Shown here piece by piece: positions 43,528 through 53,702 of a DNA stretch of 64,000 nt. The notes beneath the pieces are model-generated. The model made no database searches. It worked only from the letters and a program-made list of their open reading frames with translations, and had not been told where the DNA came from. Origin of the DNA: Sinorhizobium numidicum (lineage in GTDB: Bacteria; Pseudomonadota; Alphaproteobacteria; Rhizobiales; Rhizobiaceae); contig NZ_CP120368.1 of NCBI RefSeq assembly GCF_029892045.1, forward strand, positions 2,602,001-2,666,000, read 5' to 3'. The translations under genes and the position numbers were made by a program. Position 1 is the stretch's first letter, and the number at the start of each line of letters is the position of its first letter.

Positions 43528-43911
43528 TTACCAGCGACCGATGAATGGGCATCCGCGCACATTGGCGAAGACGATCGTTTGGTTGGAGCCGCGACGGCGG
43601 CCTTCGACGACGACGCGCCGACGCGAGACATCGGCTACATAGGCCCGGCGCAGGCCGCGATCACGTGCCTTCTCGACGGCGATCCACGGAGCGCAGCGGC
43701 CGCGGCGTTCGCCAAAGCCCGGGCGATAGCGGTCACGGCGCCAGTCGCGCTCATCGCCGTAGCGGTCGTAATCACGATACTGGACATCGACGCCGCGCGG
43801 AGAGCCGAATTCGAAGACGAACGATTCAGCGGAAGCTGTGGAGGCCGCACCGGCAAGACCGGTCAAGCCGAGAACGGCTGCTACGGCGGCATTGACGAGG
43901 AATTTTCTCAT
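43528..43911 (-). CDS. secreted basic protein of unknown function
   Basis: 127 residues. Signal peptide about 1-28 (VNAAVAAVLGLTGLAGAASTASA), then a charged Tyr/Arg/Asp-rich stretch (RDYDRYGDERDWRRDRYRPG). It ends in a small domain with a Cys pair (GRCAPWIAVEKARDRGLRRAYV and ANVRGCPFIGRW). Similar small periplasmic proteins occur in rhizobia, function unknown. GGAGAATCGCC precedes the ATG. Confidence 0.7.
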   Translation of the reverse strand: MRKFLVNAAVAAVLGLTGLAGAASTASAESFVFEFGSPRGVDVQYRDYDRYGDERDWRRDRYRPGFGERRGRCAPWIAVEKARDRGLRRAYVADVSRRRVVVEGRRRGSNQTIVFANVRGCPFIGRW

Positions 43912-44165
43912 GGCGATTCTCCGGTGTAACGAGGGTTCATTGGCGGTTATCGTTTTTCAGCGATTGAGCCAAACATAGACCGGATAAACTGAACGCTACC
44001 GGAACCCTCCGTTCATGTGCTGTTCAGGTTGATGAATCCCTTCCTCGAGGGAACGAAGCGCGAAAGGATTCGTTCCCGCGCTAAAGCGCGCCGCGCGCGC
44101 CGGCGGTTGCGCAAAGTCGTTGAATTGCAGCGCAATTCTGGAGATTGCAGGGAGGAAGAGCGGCT

Positions 44166-44570
44166 TCAGCCAGCCAGCTCCTGTTCAAAAATGCGAATGT
44201 TGCGATAGTGGCTCAAGCGGGTGATGGCACCATCCTCGATCTCGAAAATGAAGACGCTCGGAATGGAGTAGGACTGACCCGAGGCCTCGGGAAAGCCGGT
44301 CATGGTTTCGCGATAAGTGCCGCGCGCGGTCATGTCCGCGGCCACGCGCTGCCCGAAAGCATCATGCATCAGCACGACGTCGCTGAAAGTCTCGTCGAAA
44401 TGGCGCAGATAGCTCATTACCCAGGCTCGCAGCGGACCGACGCCAACGGTTCGCTGACCGGTAACGGAATCGAGCGCAACGTCTTCGTCGACAAGCGTGG
44501 AGAGGGCATCGAAATCGCGATCGTTGAGGGCTTCGATGAAGCGGCTGGCGATCGTCTGGGCGTCTGTCAT
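44166..44570 (-). CDS. nuclear transport factor 2 (SnoaL-like) family protein
   Basis: 134 residues with the NTF2 cone fold: ASRFIEALNDRDFDALSTLVDEDVALDS at the start, LRAWVMSYLRHFDETFSDVVLM, and the closing strands SIPSVFIFEIEDGAITRLSHYRNI. Such proteins are small hydrolases, isomerases or binding proteins; no catalytic assignment is possible. GGGGGAGATA precedes the ATG. The 250-base gap on its downstream side (43912-44165) shows nothing I recognise. Confidence 0.82.
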   Translation of the reverse strand: MTDAQTIASRFIEALNDRDFDALSTLVDEDVALDSVTGQRTVGVGPLRAWVMSYLRHFDETFSDVVLMHDAFGQRVAADMTARGTYRETMTGFPEASGQSYSIPSVFIFEIEDGAITRLSHYRNIRIFEQELAG

Positions 44571-44624
44571 TATCTCCCCCTGAACTCGAAGGCGCAGTTA
44601 CTCTACTGCGTCGTCCCTTCAAAA

Positions 44625-44690
44625 AACGGAACCGATTTAGGGATAAAACCACGCAGCAACGCAAAGTGCCACAGCGACCTCAGTTGCCGA
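44625..44690 (+). repeat. dispersed repeat, family A, degraded copy
   Basis: CGGAACCGATTTAGGGATAAAACCACGCAGCAACGCAAAGTGCCACAGCGACC aligns to the middle of the family A unit but the GTGCGTCT hairpin is gone. Confidence 0.5.
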
Positions 44691-45102
44691 GATGCAAGAT
44701 CACCTCGCGACGGTGTGGGCTGTCGCGATGCTCGAAAAGATAGATCCCCTGCCACGTACCGAGCGACAGGCGCTGGCCGGCGACCGGGACACCGATCGAG
44801 ACCTGCGTCAGCGCCGCCTTGATATGCGCGGGCATATCGTCCGGCCCCTCCTGCGTGTGGATGATCCACCGCATGGACGGGTCGGAGGACGGCGGCACCA
44901 GGCGGCGAAAGAACTCGTTGAGATCGCGTTTTACGTCCGGATCGGCGTTTTCCTGGATGAGCAGCGACGCCGACGTATGACGGACGAATACCGTCAGGAG
45001 TCCCTCCGTCACGCCGGAAAGCCGCACGAACTCGGCGGCTTCATCAGTAAACTCGTAGAGACCCTGGCCGTTTGTAGCGATAGTGATGGCGGTTTGCGGC
45101 AT
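44680..45102 (-). CDS. YjbQ family protein (UPF0047; secondary thiamine-phosphate synthase family)
   Basis: 140 residues from ATG 45102. Conserved features: GLLTVFVRHTSASLLIQENADPDVKRDL, with the invariant H-T-S and E-N, then MRWIIHTQEGPDDMPAHIKAAL, with the H and D-D-M-P-A-H ligand set, then LSLGTWQGIYLFEHRD. Members show weak thiamine-phosphate synthase activity; the physiological role is unclear. The frame is open 45 codons further upstream without family similarity; GGGAAGAC precedes the chosen ATG. Confidence 0.87.
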   Translation of the reverse strand: MPQTAITIATNGQGLYEFTDEAAEFVRLSGVTEGLLTVFVRHTSASLLIQENADPDVKRDLNEFFRRLVPPSSDPSMRWIIHTQEGPDDMPAHIKAALTQVSIGVPVAGQRLSLGTWQGIYLFEHRDSPHRREVILHLGN

Positions 45103-45272
45103 GTCTTCCCGTTTGCCCTGCTCGATCTCGCGACTGCATGGTTCACCCATTCGAACCGATGAAGGCGGTCGGCAATTATTCAATGTAGCACGATCGACAG
45201 AAACGCGCATGGCCGGAACGCCACGCGATCCGGCCATGCGAGCGGCAGTTGCCTAGATGGGAGCCGAAGTTG

Positions 45273-45315
45273 TTACAGTCACCTTGTCCGTCTGAAAGGA
45301 CGCGCGGTGCTGTAA
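45273..45315. repeat. dispersed repeat, family A, short fragment
   Basis: TACAGTCACCTTGTCCGTCTGAAAGGACGCGCGGTGCTGTAA keeps the closing CTGTA arms and a weakened TCCGTCT/GGACG hairpin. It sits between the YjbQ and DUF1428 genes. Confidence 0.5.
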
Positions 45316-45316
45316 G

Positions 45317-45670
45317 TTACAACTCCAGGAAGGGCTTGAAGCCGCCGTAGATCATCCGCTTGCCATCGAAAATGGATTTCCACTCGTCTCCCTGGAGCCG
45401 CGGGTCCGCCATCACCTTGGCGACGATCGCATCGCGGTCCTCGCGCGACTTGTAGAGCACCCAGGAGAAAACGACCGTCTCGTCATCCTTGGCCTGTACC
45501 GCGCGCGGAAAGGACGTAACTTCGCCATAGGGCACGTCGTCACCCAGGCACTCGACATAGCCGAGCGCGCCATGTTCCTTCCAGACGTCGCCGGCCTTTC
45601 GCGCCAGGTTCTTATAGGCCTCGACATTTTCCTTCGGCACCGCGATGAGAAAACCATCGACATAGGACAT
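45317..45670 (-). CDS. DUF1428 family protein
   Basis: 117 residues. Family pattern MSYVDGFLIAVPKENVEAYKNLA at the start, GALGYVECLGDDVP, VVFSWVLYKSREDRDAI and FDGKRMIYGGF. A dimeric alpha-beta barrel fold of unknown function. ATG 45670 follows GAGGAGGTGGAC; earlier in-frame codons lack similarity. Divergent from the VOC-family gene 144 bases away. Confidence 0.87.
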   Translation of the reverse strand: MSYVDGFLIAVPKENVEAYKNLARKAGDVWKEHGALGYVECLGDDVPYGEVTSFPRAVQAKDDETVVFSWVLYKSREDRDAIVAKVMADPRLQGDEWKSIFDGKRMIYGGFKPFLEL

Positions 45671-45813
45671 GTCCACCTCCTCTGCTTGAAAGACAACAAA
45701 GGACGATCGAGGCGGAAAGGTTCCGACAGTTTGCAAATATTCGACGCGGCTGTCGGGAGAGCATCTTTCCGATCGTCCTCGGTTCGCAAGAGCTATCCCA
45801 AGGGAGAAACGCC

Positions 45814-46296
45814 ATGCAGAAGATCACGCCATTCCTCTGGTTCGACAATCAGTTGGAAGACGCCATCGAATTCTACACCTCGATTTTCCGCAATGCCCGC
45901 GTCGAGGGCATCAAGCGAGGGCCGGACGGCAAGGCCTTCACCGCCAGCTTCGAGCTTGAGGGCCAGCACTTCATGGGTCTTAACGGCGGGCCGCATTTCA
46001 AGTTCACCGAGGCGATCTCGTTTTTCGTCCGATGCGCGGGTCAGGCCGAGGTCGATTACTATTGGGACCGCCTGATCGAAGGCGGGATGCCGCAGCGATG
46101 CGGCTGGCTGAAGGATCGCTACGGCCTATCCTGGCAGATCATTCCGGATGCGCTGATGCGCTATCTCAGCGACCCCGACAGTGCGAAGGCTGGCCGGGTG
46201 CAGCAGGCGATGATGGGCATGGTCAAGATTGACGTTGCGGGTCTGGATGCAGCAGCGGGAGATACGACATGTTTCCTTAAATCGGCACCGATTTGA
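45814..46296 (+). CDS. VOC family protein, PhnB-like, with a C-terminal tail read from a repeat
   Basis: 160 residues. PhnB/3-demethylubiquinone-methyltransferase-like VOC fold: ITPFLWFDNQLEDAIEFYTSIF, FTASFELEGQHFMGLNGGP, DYYWDRLIEGG, LKDRYGLSWQIIP and RVQQAMMGMVKIDVAGL. Family members stop about 10 residues after that last motif. Here the last 9-10 residues (GDTTCFLKSAPI) are translated from a family A repeat that begins before the stop, so the repeat has replaced the native end. The fold should be unaffected. Substrate unknown. Confidence 0.83.
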   Translation: MQKITPFLWFDNQLEDAIEFYTSIFRNARVEGIKRGPDGKAFTASFELEGQHFMGLNGGPHFKFTEAISFFVRCAGQAEVDYYWDRLIEGGMPQRCGWLKDRYGLSWQIIPDALMRYLSDPDSAKAGRVQQAMMGMVKIDVAGLDAAAGDTTCFLKSAPI

Positions 46297-46369
46297 GGAT
46301 GAAAACATACAGCAATTCTAAGGTGCCACAGCGACCTTTGTGCGTCTGAGAAGGCGCACGGCGCTGTGG
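46268..46369 (+). repeat. dispersed palindromic repeat, family A copy 4
   Basis: CATG, AAATCGG-CAC-CGATTT hairpin, CATACAGCAATTCTAAGGTG, GTGCGTCT-GAGA-AGGCGCAC, GCGCTGTGG. Overlaps the 3' end of the VOC gene, supplying its stop codon. Confidence 0.75.
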
Positions 46370-46381
46370 GCAAGAAGCTCC

Positions 46382-46951
46382 TCACCCGCCGCAGGTCTGC
46401 AGCTGACGCGCGTAGAGTGCGGCCATATTCGCCGCCCTCTTGGCGCCGGTTTTGGCCGTGTCGCTCCAATTGCCGCGCGCGTAGCCGCCTTGGCCATGGT
46501 AGTAGGCAACATAGAGCCGATAGGGATCGTTAAGCGCAATGCCGTTCTGCTGGTGGCTTTGATTGTGGTACCACGCAATGAAGCGGATGGCGTCGCCGAA
46601 GTCCGATCGGCGTGCGGTCCAGCGCCCGGTCTCGCTTTGGTAGCGCGCCCAGGTGCCGTCGAGTGCCTGGGAATAGCCGTAGGCCGAGGAAACCCGCGTC
46701 CAGGGAATGAATCCGAAGAGCTTGGTGCGCGGCGGCTTGGCGTTGTGACGGAAGCCGGACTCCGTATAGATCGTTGCCATCAGCACCGGCACGGGCACGC
46801 CATATTCGCGCTCCGCCTGATAGGCGGCGCGGCGCCAATTGTTGAAAAGGCCATCTCGCTGCTCGAAAACCGCGCAGGCGTTCCGGGTCTCTCTCGGTAC
46901 CGTTCCGCAGCCGGCCAGCAACAGGAGGACGACGACAAATACGCAACGCAT
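46382..46951 (-). CDS. lipoprotein with lytic transglycosylase (SLT) domain
   Basis: 189 residues. Lipoprotein signal with lipobox LLAGC (Cys15). The SLT domain follows, with catalytic Glu in ATIYTESGF, then SSAYGYSQALDGTWARYQ and FIAWYHNQSHQQNGI, ending with YVAYYHGQGGYARG. It should cleave peptidoglycan glycan strands at the outer-membrane side. Sits between two repeats; no operon partner. Confidence 0.87.
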   Translation of the reverse strand: MRCVFVVVLLLLAGCGTVPRETRNACAVFEQRDGLFNNWRRAAYQAEREYGVPVPVLMATIYTESGFRHNAKPPRTKLFGFIPWTRVSSAYGYSQALDGTWARYQSETGRWTARRSDFGDAIRFIAWYHNQSHQQNGIALNDPYRLYVAYYHGQGGYARGNWSDTAKTGAKRAANMAALYARQLQTCGG

Positions 46952-47059
46952 CGTGGAACCTCTCGTTTGCGAGAGATTGATAAAACGTAAATGTTAAGGA
47001 TCGGTTTTGAAGCGAAGTTGAACGATTTTAAGGATCGCAACTTCACGACGAACGAAGTC

Positions 47060-47122
47060 CATGCAGCAGTTCAAAGTGTGACAGCGATCTTTGTGCGTCA
47101 GATAAAGACGCACTGCGCTGTA
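47060..47122 (+). repeat. dispersed palindromic repeat, family A copy 5 (partial)
   Basis: CATGCAGCAGTTCAAAGTG, ACAGCGATCTTTGTGCGTCA, AAAGACGCACTGCGCTGTAA. Lacks the first hairpin. It lies upstream of the DUF2066 gene. Confidence 0.7.
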
Positions 47123-47180
47123 ATATTTTGCACTGTAGCATTGGCCGCCGATCGCGAAGACAACTGGAGGCGGCAGACCG

Positions 47181-48007
47181 ATGGTGGTGGGGAAGAGAGC
47201 GGTTGTAATGCTGCTGGCGATGTTTGCCGGCGCGGCCGCCGCCGACAGCGTCCGCGATCTCTACACGAGCGACGCGATCGTCACAGGCACCGCCGAGGAA
47301 AACCGGCAGATCGGCTTTCGCGAATGCCTCGGCGAAGTTCTGATAAAAGCGTCGGGCGACCAACGGATCCTGGAGCTTCCGGCATTGGCGCCGCTCATGC
47401 AGCGCGCGGGCAGTTTCGTTGCAAGCTTTTCCTACCGCGATCGACTGGAAGGTATTCCGATCCATGACGAACAGGGCACGCACGACCGCCCGCATGACCT
47501 GACCTGCGCTATGAGCCGGCGACCATCGATCCGCTGCTCCATACTCTCGGGCGCAAGCCTTGGCTCGCACCGCGCCCTCGGCTGGCCGTCTTCCTTGCCG
47601 TTAAAGACCAGCAGCGCAGCTTCGTGCTGGCGAGCGACGGCCAGGAGAGCCCCTATATGGCGCAGTCGCTCGAAGCTGCGACCGTACCCCTCGCCCTTGC
47701 GATAAAGCTGCCGGAGAGCGCTGTTGTTGCAGCCGAACGGCTTGACGCCGCCGCCTTGGCAAGGGCGGAACCGGCGCGGTTGAACGCATTGGCAAGGATG
47801 ATCGGCGGCGAGGTGCCGCTCGCCGGTACGCTCGCATGGAGCGATGCGGCGCTCGGCTGGATTGCCGACTGGCAATTGCTCGCAGCCGGAAAAACCCATC
47901 GCTGGCAGGTGAGCGGCGTCAGCTTCGACGACGCGTTCCGCAACGCTCTCCGCGGCGCGGCGCAAGTCCTCTCAGGAAACGGCGCGCCTCCTGACGACAG
48001 CCGCTGA
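47181..48007 (+). pseudogene. DUF2066 family protein, frameshifted
   Basis: Frame 1 from ATG 47181 gives a signal peptide and LYTSDAIVTGTAEENRQIGFRECL, then SFSYRDRLEGIPIHDEQGTHDRPHDLTC. The family then continues in another frame: YEPATIDPLLHTLG, KPWLAPRPRLAVFLAV, SFVLASDGQESPYM, to the stop at 48007. One base, probably a C in the run around 47507 (TGC-GCTAT, expected TGC-CGC-TAT), is missing. Restored, the protein is about 275 residues, normal for DUF2066. Either a recent null allele or an assembly error. Function of the family is unknown; GGAGG precedes the ATG. Confidence 0.78.
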
Positions 48008-48068
48008 CGCTTTCCTAATCGCCAGAGCAGGATGGGAAAAAGCGTTCCGCATCCCGCTCCAACTTATC

Positions 48069-48362
48069 TTAGCTGAGCGTGCCGATCAGTTCACGATAGG
48101 CAGCCTCGGGAAAAGCTTTCAACGTGCGGGTCCGCACATTGCCGTTCATGCCGAGGGTGAGCGCAAACCGCGCGGCCACCGCATCGTCCGGCGCCTCGCA
48201 AATTGCGACCATGTCGTATTCGCCCATGGTGAGGTAAAAGTCCTTGAAGGAGCCGCCCATCTCTTGGAGCAGCTTCCTGGCGGCATCCAGCCGCTTCGGA
48301 GACTCGCGAACGTTCTTGATGCCCTGCTCGGTCCAATTGAGAAGCACGACGTAAGTGGTCAT
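48069..48362 (-). CDS. GYD domain-containing protein
   Basis: 97 residues. Family pattern: YVVLLNWTEQGIKNVRESPKR, GGSFKDFYLTMGEYDMVAICEAPDD (the G-x-Y-D core that names the family) and MNGNVRTRTLKAF. Small alpha-beta barrel of unknown function. GGGGAGGTGTCAG precedes the ATG. Monocistronic. Confidence 0.87.
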   Translation of the reverse strand: MTTYVVLLNWTEQGIKNVRESPKRLDAARKLLQEMGGSFKDFYLTMGEYDMVAICEAPDDAVAARFALTLGMNGNVRTRTLKAFPEAAYRELIGTLS

Positions 48363-48376
48363 CTGACACCTCCCCT

Positions 48377-48480
48377 TAGAGCACCTGCTTTCGGCCGAAA
48401 GCTGGGAAAGCAGATAAGATGCTCCGGATGCAAAGTGCTGGAGCGTTGTTGTGCGTTAATCACAACGCGCGGCGCTCCAG
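48377..48480. repeat. dispersed palindromic repeat, diverged relative of family B
   Basis: TAGAGCACCTGCTTTC...GAAAGCTGG...AGATGCTCC, then GTGCTGGAGCG, TTGTGCGTT-AAT-CACAACGCG, GGCGCTCCAG. Nested palindromes in a layout like family B with a family A-like second hairpin. Confidence 0.5.
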
Positions 48481-48591
48481 AGCACGGGTTTACGCCTTGC
48501 GGTGCAATACTCCTCTCGCACTGCCAAGAGTGCCCTTTCGGTGCAAGCCGGAAAGTATAGTCCCAGGCACAGAGGCGAACAAGCGCGCATG

Positions 48592-48617
48592 AAAAAAGCC
48601 GGGCACAGGGCCCGGCT
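48592..48617 (-). terminator. Rho-independent terminator of rpoD
   Basis: On the minus strand AGCCGGGC-CCTGT-GCCCGGCT followed by five to six T. It lies 23 bases after the rpoD stop codon. Confidence 0.85.
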
Positions 48618-48640
48618 CTTTGTAACGCGTCTCAGAACGT

Positions 48641-50695
<2,055 letters not shown>

Positions 50696-51047
50696 TTATT
50701 CGTCGCTTTCCTTGTCGCAACCGGCGTAAGCCCGGTGCCAATACTGCTCGGAGGTCCGGGTACGCCGCGTACCCGCCACCGAATCATTTCCCCTGACGTA
50801 ACGGGATGAAGTTTAATTCCTGATTAACCACGATAGCGATCGCGATTGAACGGGCAAGCTCCGACAGTCCTGCCACTGACTCGTCCCTGGCATGATTTCC
50901 TATCCGCCGTACCATATCGCCATTTCTGCTTGAAATGGTGATTCCCAGAATTTTCGGTCCCGTCAAGCATTTCCGGTGAAAAACCGCGTAAATCGGCAAA
51001 AAACGCTTCTCCGCGGGTTTCTGCGCTGTTTATCAGCTTTCGCTCAA

Positions 51048-51076
51048 GATGTAGGAACGGCCTTTAAAAAGACAAG
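51048..51076 (-). promoter_or_regulatory. possible promoter upstream of rpoD
   Basis: On the minus strand CTTGTC, 17 bases, TACATC, close to the rhizobial sigma-70 pattern (CTTGAC-N17-CTATAT). It would give a leader of roughly 340 bases before rpoD. The gap 50696-51190 shows no convincing gene; a small hairpin GCACCA-N6-TGGTGC lies at 51124-51141 after tdh. Confidence 0.35.
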
Positions 51077-51190
51077 GGTTGCGGCCTTTTTCCCCGACAA
51101 GGCGCTGTTGCCGCGATGAAGCCGCACCAGCCGAATGGTGCGCGCCCGCTAAAATTATAGAGATCGCCGTCGGAACCGTGGGCGCGTCGG

Positions 51191-52228
51191 TTACATCCAA
51201 TCCATCACCACCTTGCCCGAGTTGCCGGAGCGCATCGCCTCGAAGCCCTCGCGGAAATCGTCGATGCCGATCCGATGGGTAATGACCGGCGATAGGTCCA
51301 ATCCGCCCTGGACGAAGGCGATCATCTTGTACCAGGTCTCGAACATTTCGCGCCCGTAAATGCCCTTGAGATTGAGCATCTTGAAGATGACCTTATTCCA
51401 ATCGATCTCGAAACCGGCGGGCGCGATGCCGAGAATGGCGATCTTGCCGCCATTGTTCATCTTGTCGATCATGTCGCGGAAGGCAGATGCGGCGCCCGAC
51501 ATTTCGAGGCCGACGTCGAAACCCTCGGTCATGCCGATCGACCGCATCACGTCCGCCAGGTTCTCCTTGGACGCGTCGACGACGTAATCGATGCCGACCT
51601 TGCGCGCGAGATCGAGCCGAACGGGATTGATGTCGGTGATCACCACCTTGCGGGCGCCGGACCGCTTGGCGACCATCGCGCCCATGATCCCGATCGGTCC
51701 GGCACCGGTGACGAGCACGTCTTCGCCGACAAGATCGAAGGAGAGCGCCGTATGCACTGCATTGCCGAAGGGATCGAAGATCGCGGCGATCTCATCCGGC
51801 ACGTCGTCGGGCATCGACACGACATTATACTCCGGAAGGCAGACGAACTCGGCGAAGGCACCCGGGCGGTTGACGCCGACGCCGAGCGTGTTGCGGCAGA
51901 GATGCCCCCTGCCCGCCCGGCAGTTGCGGCACTTGCCGCAGACGATATGGCCCTCGCCGGAGACACGCTCGCCGACATGATGTTTGGTGACAGCGGAGCC
52001 GACTTCAGCGATCTCGCCCATGAATTCGTGGCCGACCACCATCGGCACCGGAATCGTCTTCTGCGCCCACTGATCCCAGTTCCAAATATGCACGTCGGTG
52101 CCGCAGATCGCCGATTTCTTGACACGGATCAGAACGTCGTTCGGCCCGACCTCCGGCACCGGCACGCGCTCCATCCAGAGGCCAACCTCAGGTCTCGTCT
52201 TGACCAGCGCCTTCATCATGTTGGTCAT
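51191..52228 (-). CDS. tdh: L-threonine 3-dehydrogenase
   Basis: 345 residues, zinc medium-chain dehydrogenase. Catalytic zinc site: [12 protein letters not shown] (Cys) and VVGHEFMGE (His-Glu). Structural zinc site: [18 protein letters not shown] fold: [18 protein letters not shown] with the acidic residue in VITDINP. It oxidises threonine to 2-amino-3-oxobutanoate, which the neighbouring Kbl cleaves. ATG 52228 follows GAGGACATTGC. 55 bases downstream of kbl on the same strand, one operon. Confidence 0.95.
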   Translation of the reverse strand: MTNMMKALVKTRPEVGLWMERVPVPEVGPNDVLIRVKKSAICGTDVHIWNWDQWAQKTIPVPMVVGHEFMGEIAEVGSAVTKHHVGERVSGEGHIVCGKCRNCRAGRGHLCRNTLGVGVNRPGAFAEFVCLPEYNVVSMPDDVPDEIAAIFDPFGNAVHTALSFDLVGEDVLVTGAGPIGIMGAMVAKRSGARKVVITDINPVRLDLARKVGIDYVVDASKENLADVMRSIGMTEGFDVGLEMSGAASAFRDMIDKMNNGGKIAILGIAPAGFEIDWNKVIFKMLNLKGIYGREMFETWYKMIAFVQGGLDLSPVITHRIGIDDFREGFEAMRSGNSGKVVMDWM

Positions 52229-52283
52229 CGCAATGTCCTCACTTGTCCGCAGCGCGCGGCTCCCTCATCGCTTGTGTTGCCCC

Positions 52284-53471
52284 TCAAATCACACTCAGTT
52301 CGCGTCCCACCTCCTCGAACGCGTCAATCGCGCGCCGGACGTCCTGTTCGCTATGCGCAGCCGACATCTGCGTGCGGATGCGCGCCTGTCCCTTCGGCAC
52401 CACCGGGAAGGAAAAGCCGATGACATAGACGCGCTTGTCGAGCATGCGTGCCGCCATTTCCTGCGCCAGCGCCGCATCACCGAGCATGACCGGGATGATC
52501 GGATGACCTTCGCCCGCAAGCGTGAAGCCGAGCTTCGACATTTCCGCGCGGAAGAGCGCCGCATTCGCATAGAGCCGCTGGCGCAGGTGATCGCCGTTCT
52601 CGATCAGTTCGAAAACTTTGAGGGATGTAGCCGCGATCACCGGTGCAAGCGTGTTGGAGAAGAGATAGGGCCGCGATCGCTGGCGCAGCCACTCGACGAC
52701 GTCTGCCTTGGCCGACGTGTAGCCGCCCGATGCCCCGCCAAGCGCCTTGCCGAGCGTGCCGGTGATAATGTCCACCCGGCCTTCGACGCCGCAATGTTCG
52801 GCCGAACCACGCCCATGCTTACCGACGAAGCCGACCGCGTGGCTATCGTCCACCATCACCATCGCGCCGTATTTTTCCGCAAGATCGCAGACGCCCCGCA
52901 GGTTGGCGACGATACCGTCCATCGAGAAGACGCCATCCGTGGCGATCAGCTTGAAGCGGCTGCCTTCTGCCTTTTTCAGTTCCTCTTCCAGCGCCGCCAT
53001 GTCGTTATTGGCGTAACGGAACCGCTTCGCCTTGGAAAGGCGCACGCCATCAATGATCGAAGCGTGGTTTAACGCATCCGAAATGACCGCGTCTTCCTCT
53101 CCGAGCAGCGTCTCGAACAGCCCGCCATTGGCGTCGAAGCAGGAGGAATAGAGGATCGTGTCTTCCATGCGCAGGAAAGAAGAGATCCGGGCTTCGAGCT
53201 GTTTGTGTTCTTCCTGCGTGCCGCAGATGAAGCGCACCGACGCCATGCCGTAGCCGTATCGGTCGAGCGCCTTCTTGGCGGCCTCGGCAAGCTCCTCGTT
53301 ATCGGCGAGGCCGAGGTAATTGTTGGCGCAGAAATTCAGAACCCGATCACCGGAAGCGACCTCGATTTCACCCGATTGTTTGGAGGTGATGACGCGCTCG
53401 GATTTGTAAAGCCCGGCCGCCTTGAGACCGTCGAGTTCCGAGCGGAGGTGAGTAAGAAAGGCAGAGGTCAT
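52284..53471 (-). CDS. kbl: glycine C-acetyltransferase (2-amino-3-ketobutyrate CoA ligase)
   Basis: 395 residues, PLP alpha-oxoamine synthase. Motifs: [57 protein letters not shown], and the PLP lysine in [18 protein letters not shown]. It splits 2-amino-3-oxobutanoate with CoA to glycine and acetyl-CoA. Paired with tdh for threonine catabolism. A 14-base palindrome lies 26 bases before the start. Confidence 0.96.
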   Translation of the reverse strand: MTSAFLTHLRSELDGLKAAGLYKSERVITSKQSGEIEVASGDRVLNFCANNYLGLADNEELAEAAKKALDRYGYGMASVRFICGTQEEHKQLEARISSFLRMEDTILYSSCFDANGGLFETLLGEEDAVISDALNHASIIDGVRLSKAKRFRYANNDMAALEEELKKAEGSRFKLIATDGVFSMDGIVANLRGVCDLAEKYGAMVMVDDSHAVGFVGKHGRGSAEHCGVEGRVDIITGTLGKALGGASGGYTSAKADVVEWLRQRSRPYLFSNTLAPVIAATSLKVFELIENGDHLRQRLYANAALFRAEMSKLGFTLAGEGHPIIPVMLGDAALAQEMAARMLDKRVYVIGFSFPVVPKGQARIRTQMSAAHSEQDVRRAIDAFEEVGRELSVI

Positions 53472-53496
53472 GAGAGGCCGCTTTCGAACAAAGGAG

Positions 53497-53510
53497 TTTG
53501 TCTAGACAAA
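53497..53510. promoter_or_regulatory. palindrome upstream of kbl, possible operator
   Basis: Perfect TTTGTCTAGACAAA, 26 bases before the kbl start codon. The TNGTCTAGACNA type of dyad is common for GntR or Lrp-like repressors, but the binding protein is not identified. Confidence 0.4.
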
Positions 53511-53606
53511 TAGCACGATGGCTAGCGACGCACAGCAAATTCTCGCTGCATTGTCGAGGTGAAACGCGCGGGATTCAAGCGTCTTCCGCGCCGCCGACGC
53601 GGCGCT

Positions 53607-53651
53607 GCTGGATCCCTGTGACAATCCCTGTGCTCGTTACAGGGATCCAGC
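53607..53651. repeat. long inverted repeat between recQ and kbl
   Basis: GCTGGATCCCTGTGAC pairs with GTTACAGGGATCCAGC around a 13-base loop; weaker complementarity extends the arms outward (GACGCGGC...GGCGCGTC). The loop itself carries another ATCCCTGTG. Probably a dispersed palindrome or a terminator of recQ; no T-run. Confidence 0.55.
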
Positions 53652-53702
53652 CACGGCGCGTCTGCGTCGTGAATGAGCACAGCGCACCTTGGCCGAACCG
53701 GA

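Noticed and set aside
44017-44208. 63-codon Arg-rich frame
   Set aside because: Composition artefact of a GC-rich stretch (GCGCGCCGCGCGCGC); no similarity and overlaps the NTF2-like gene antisense.
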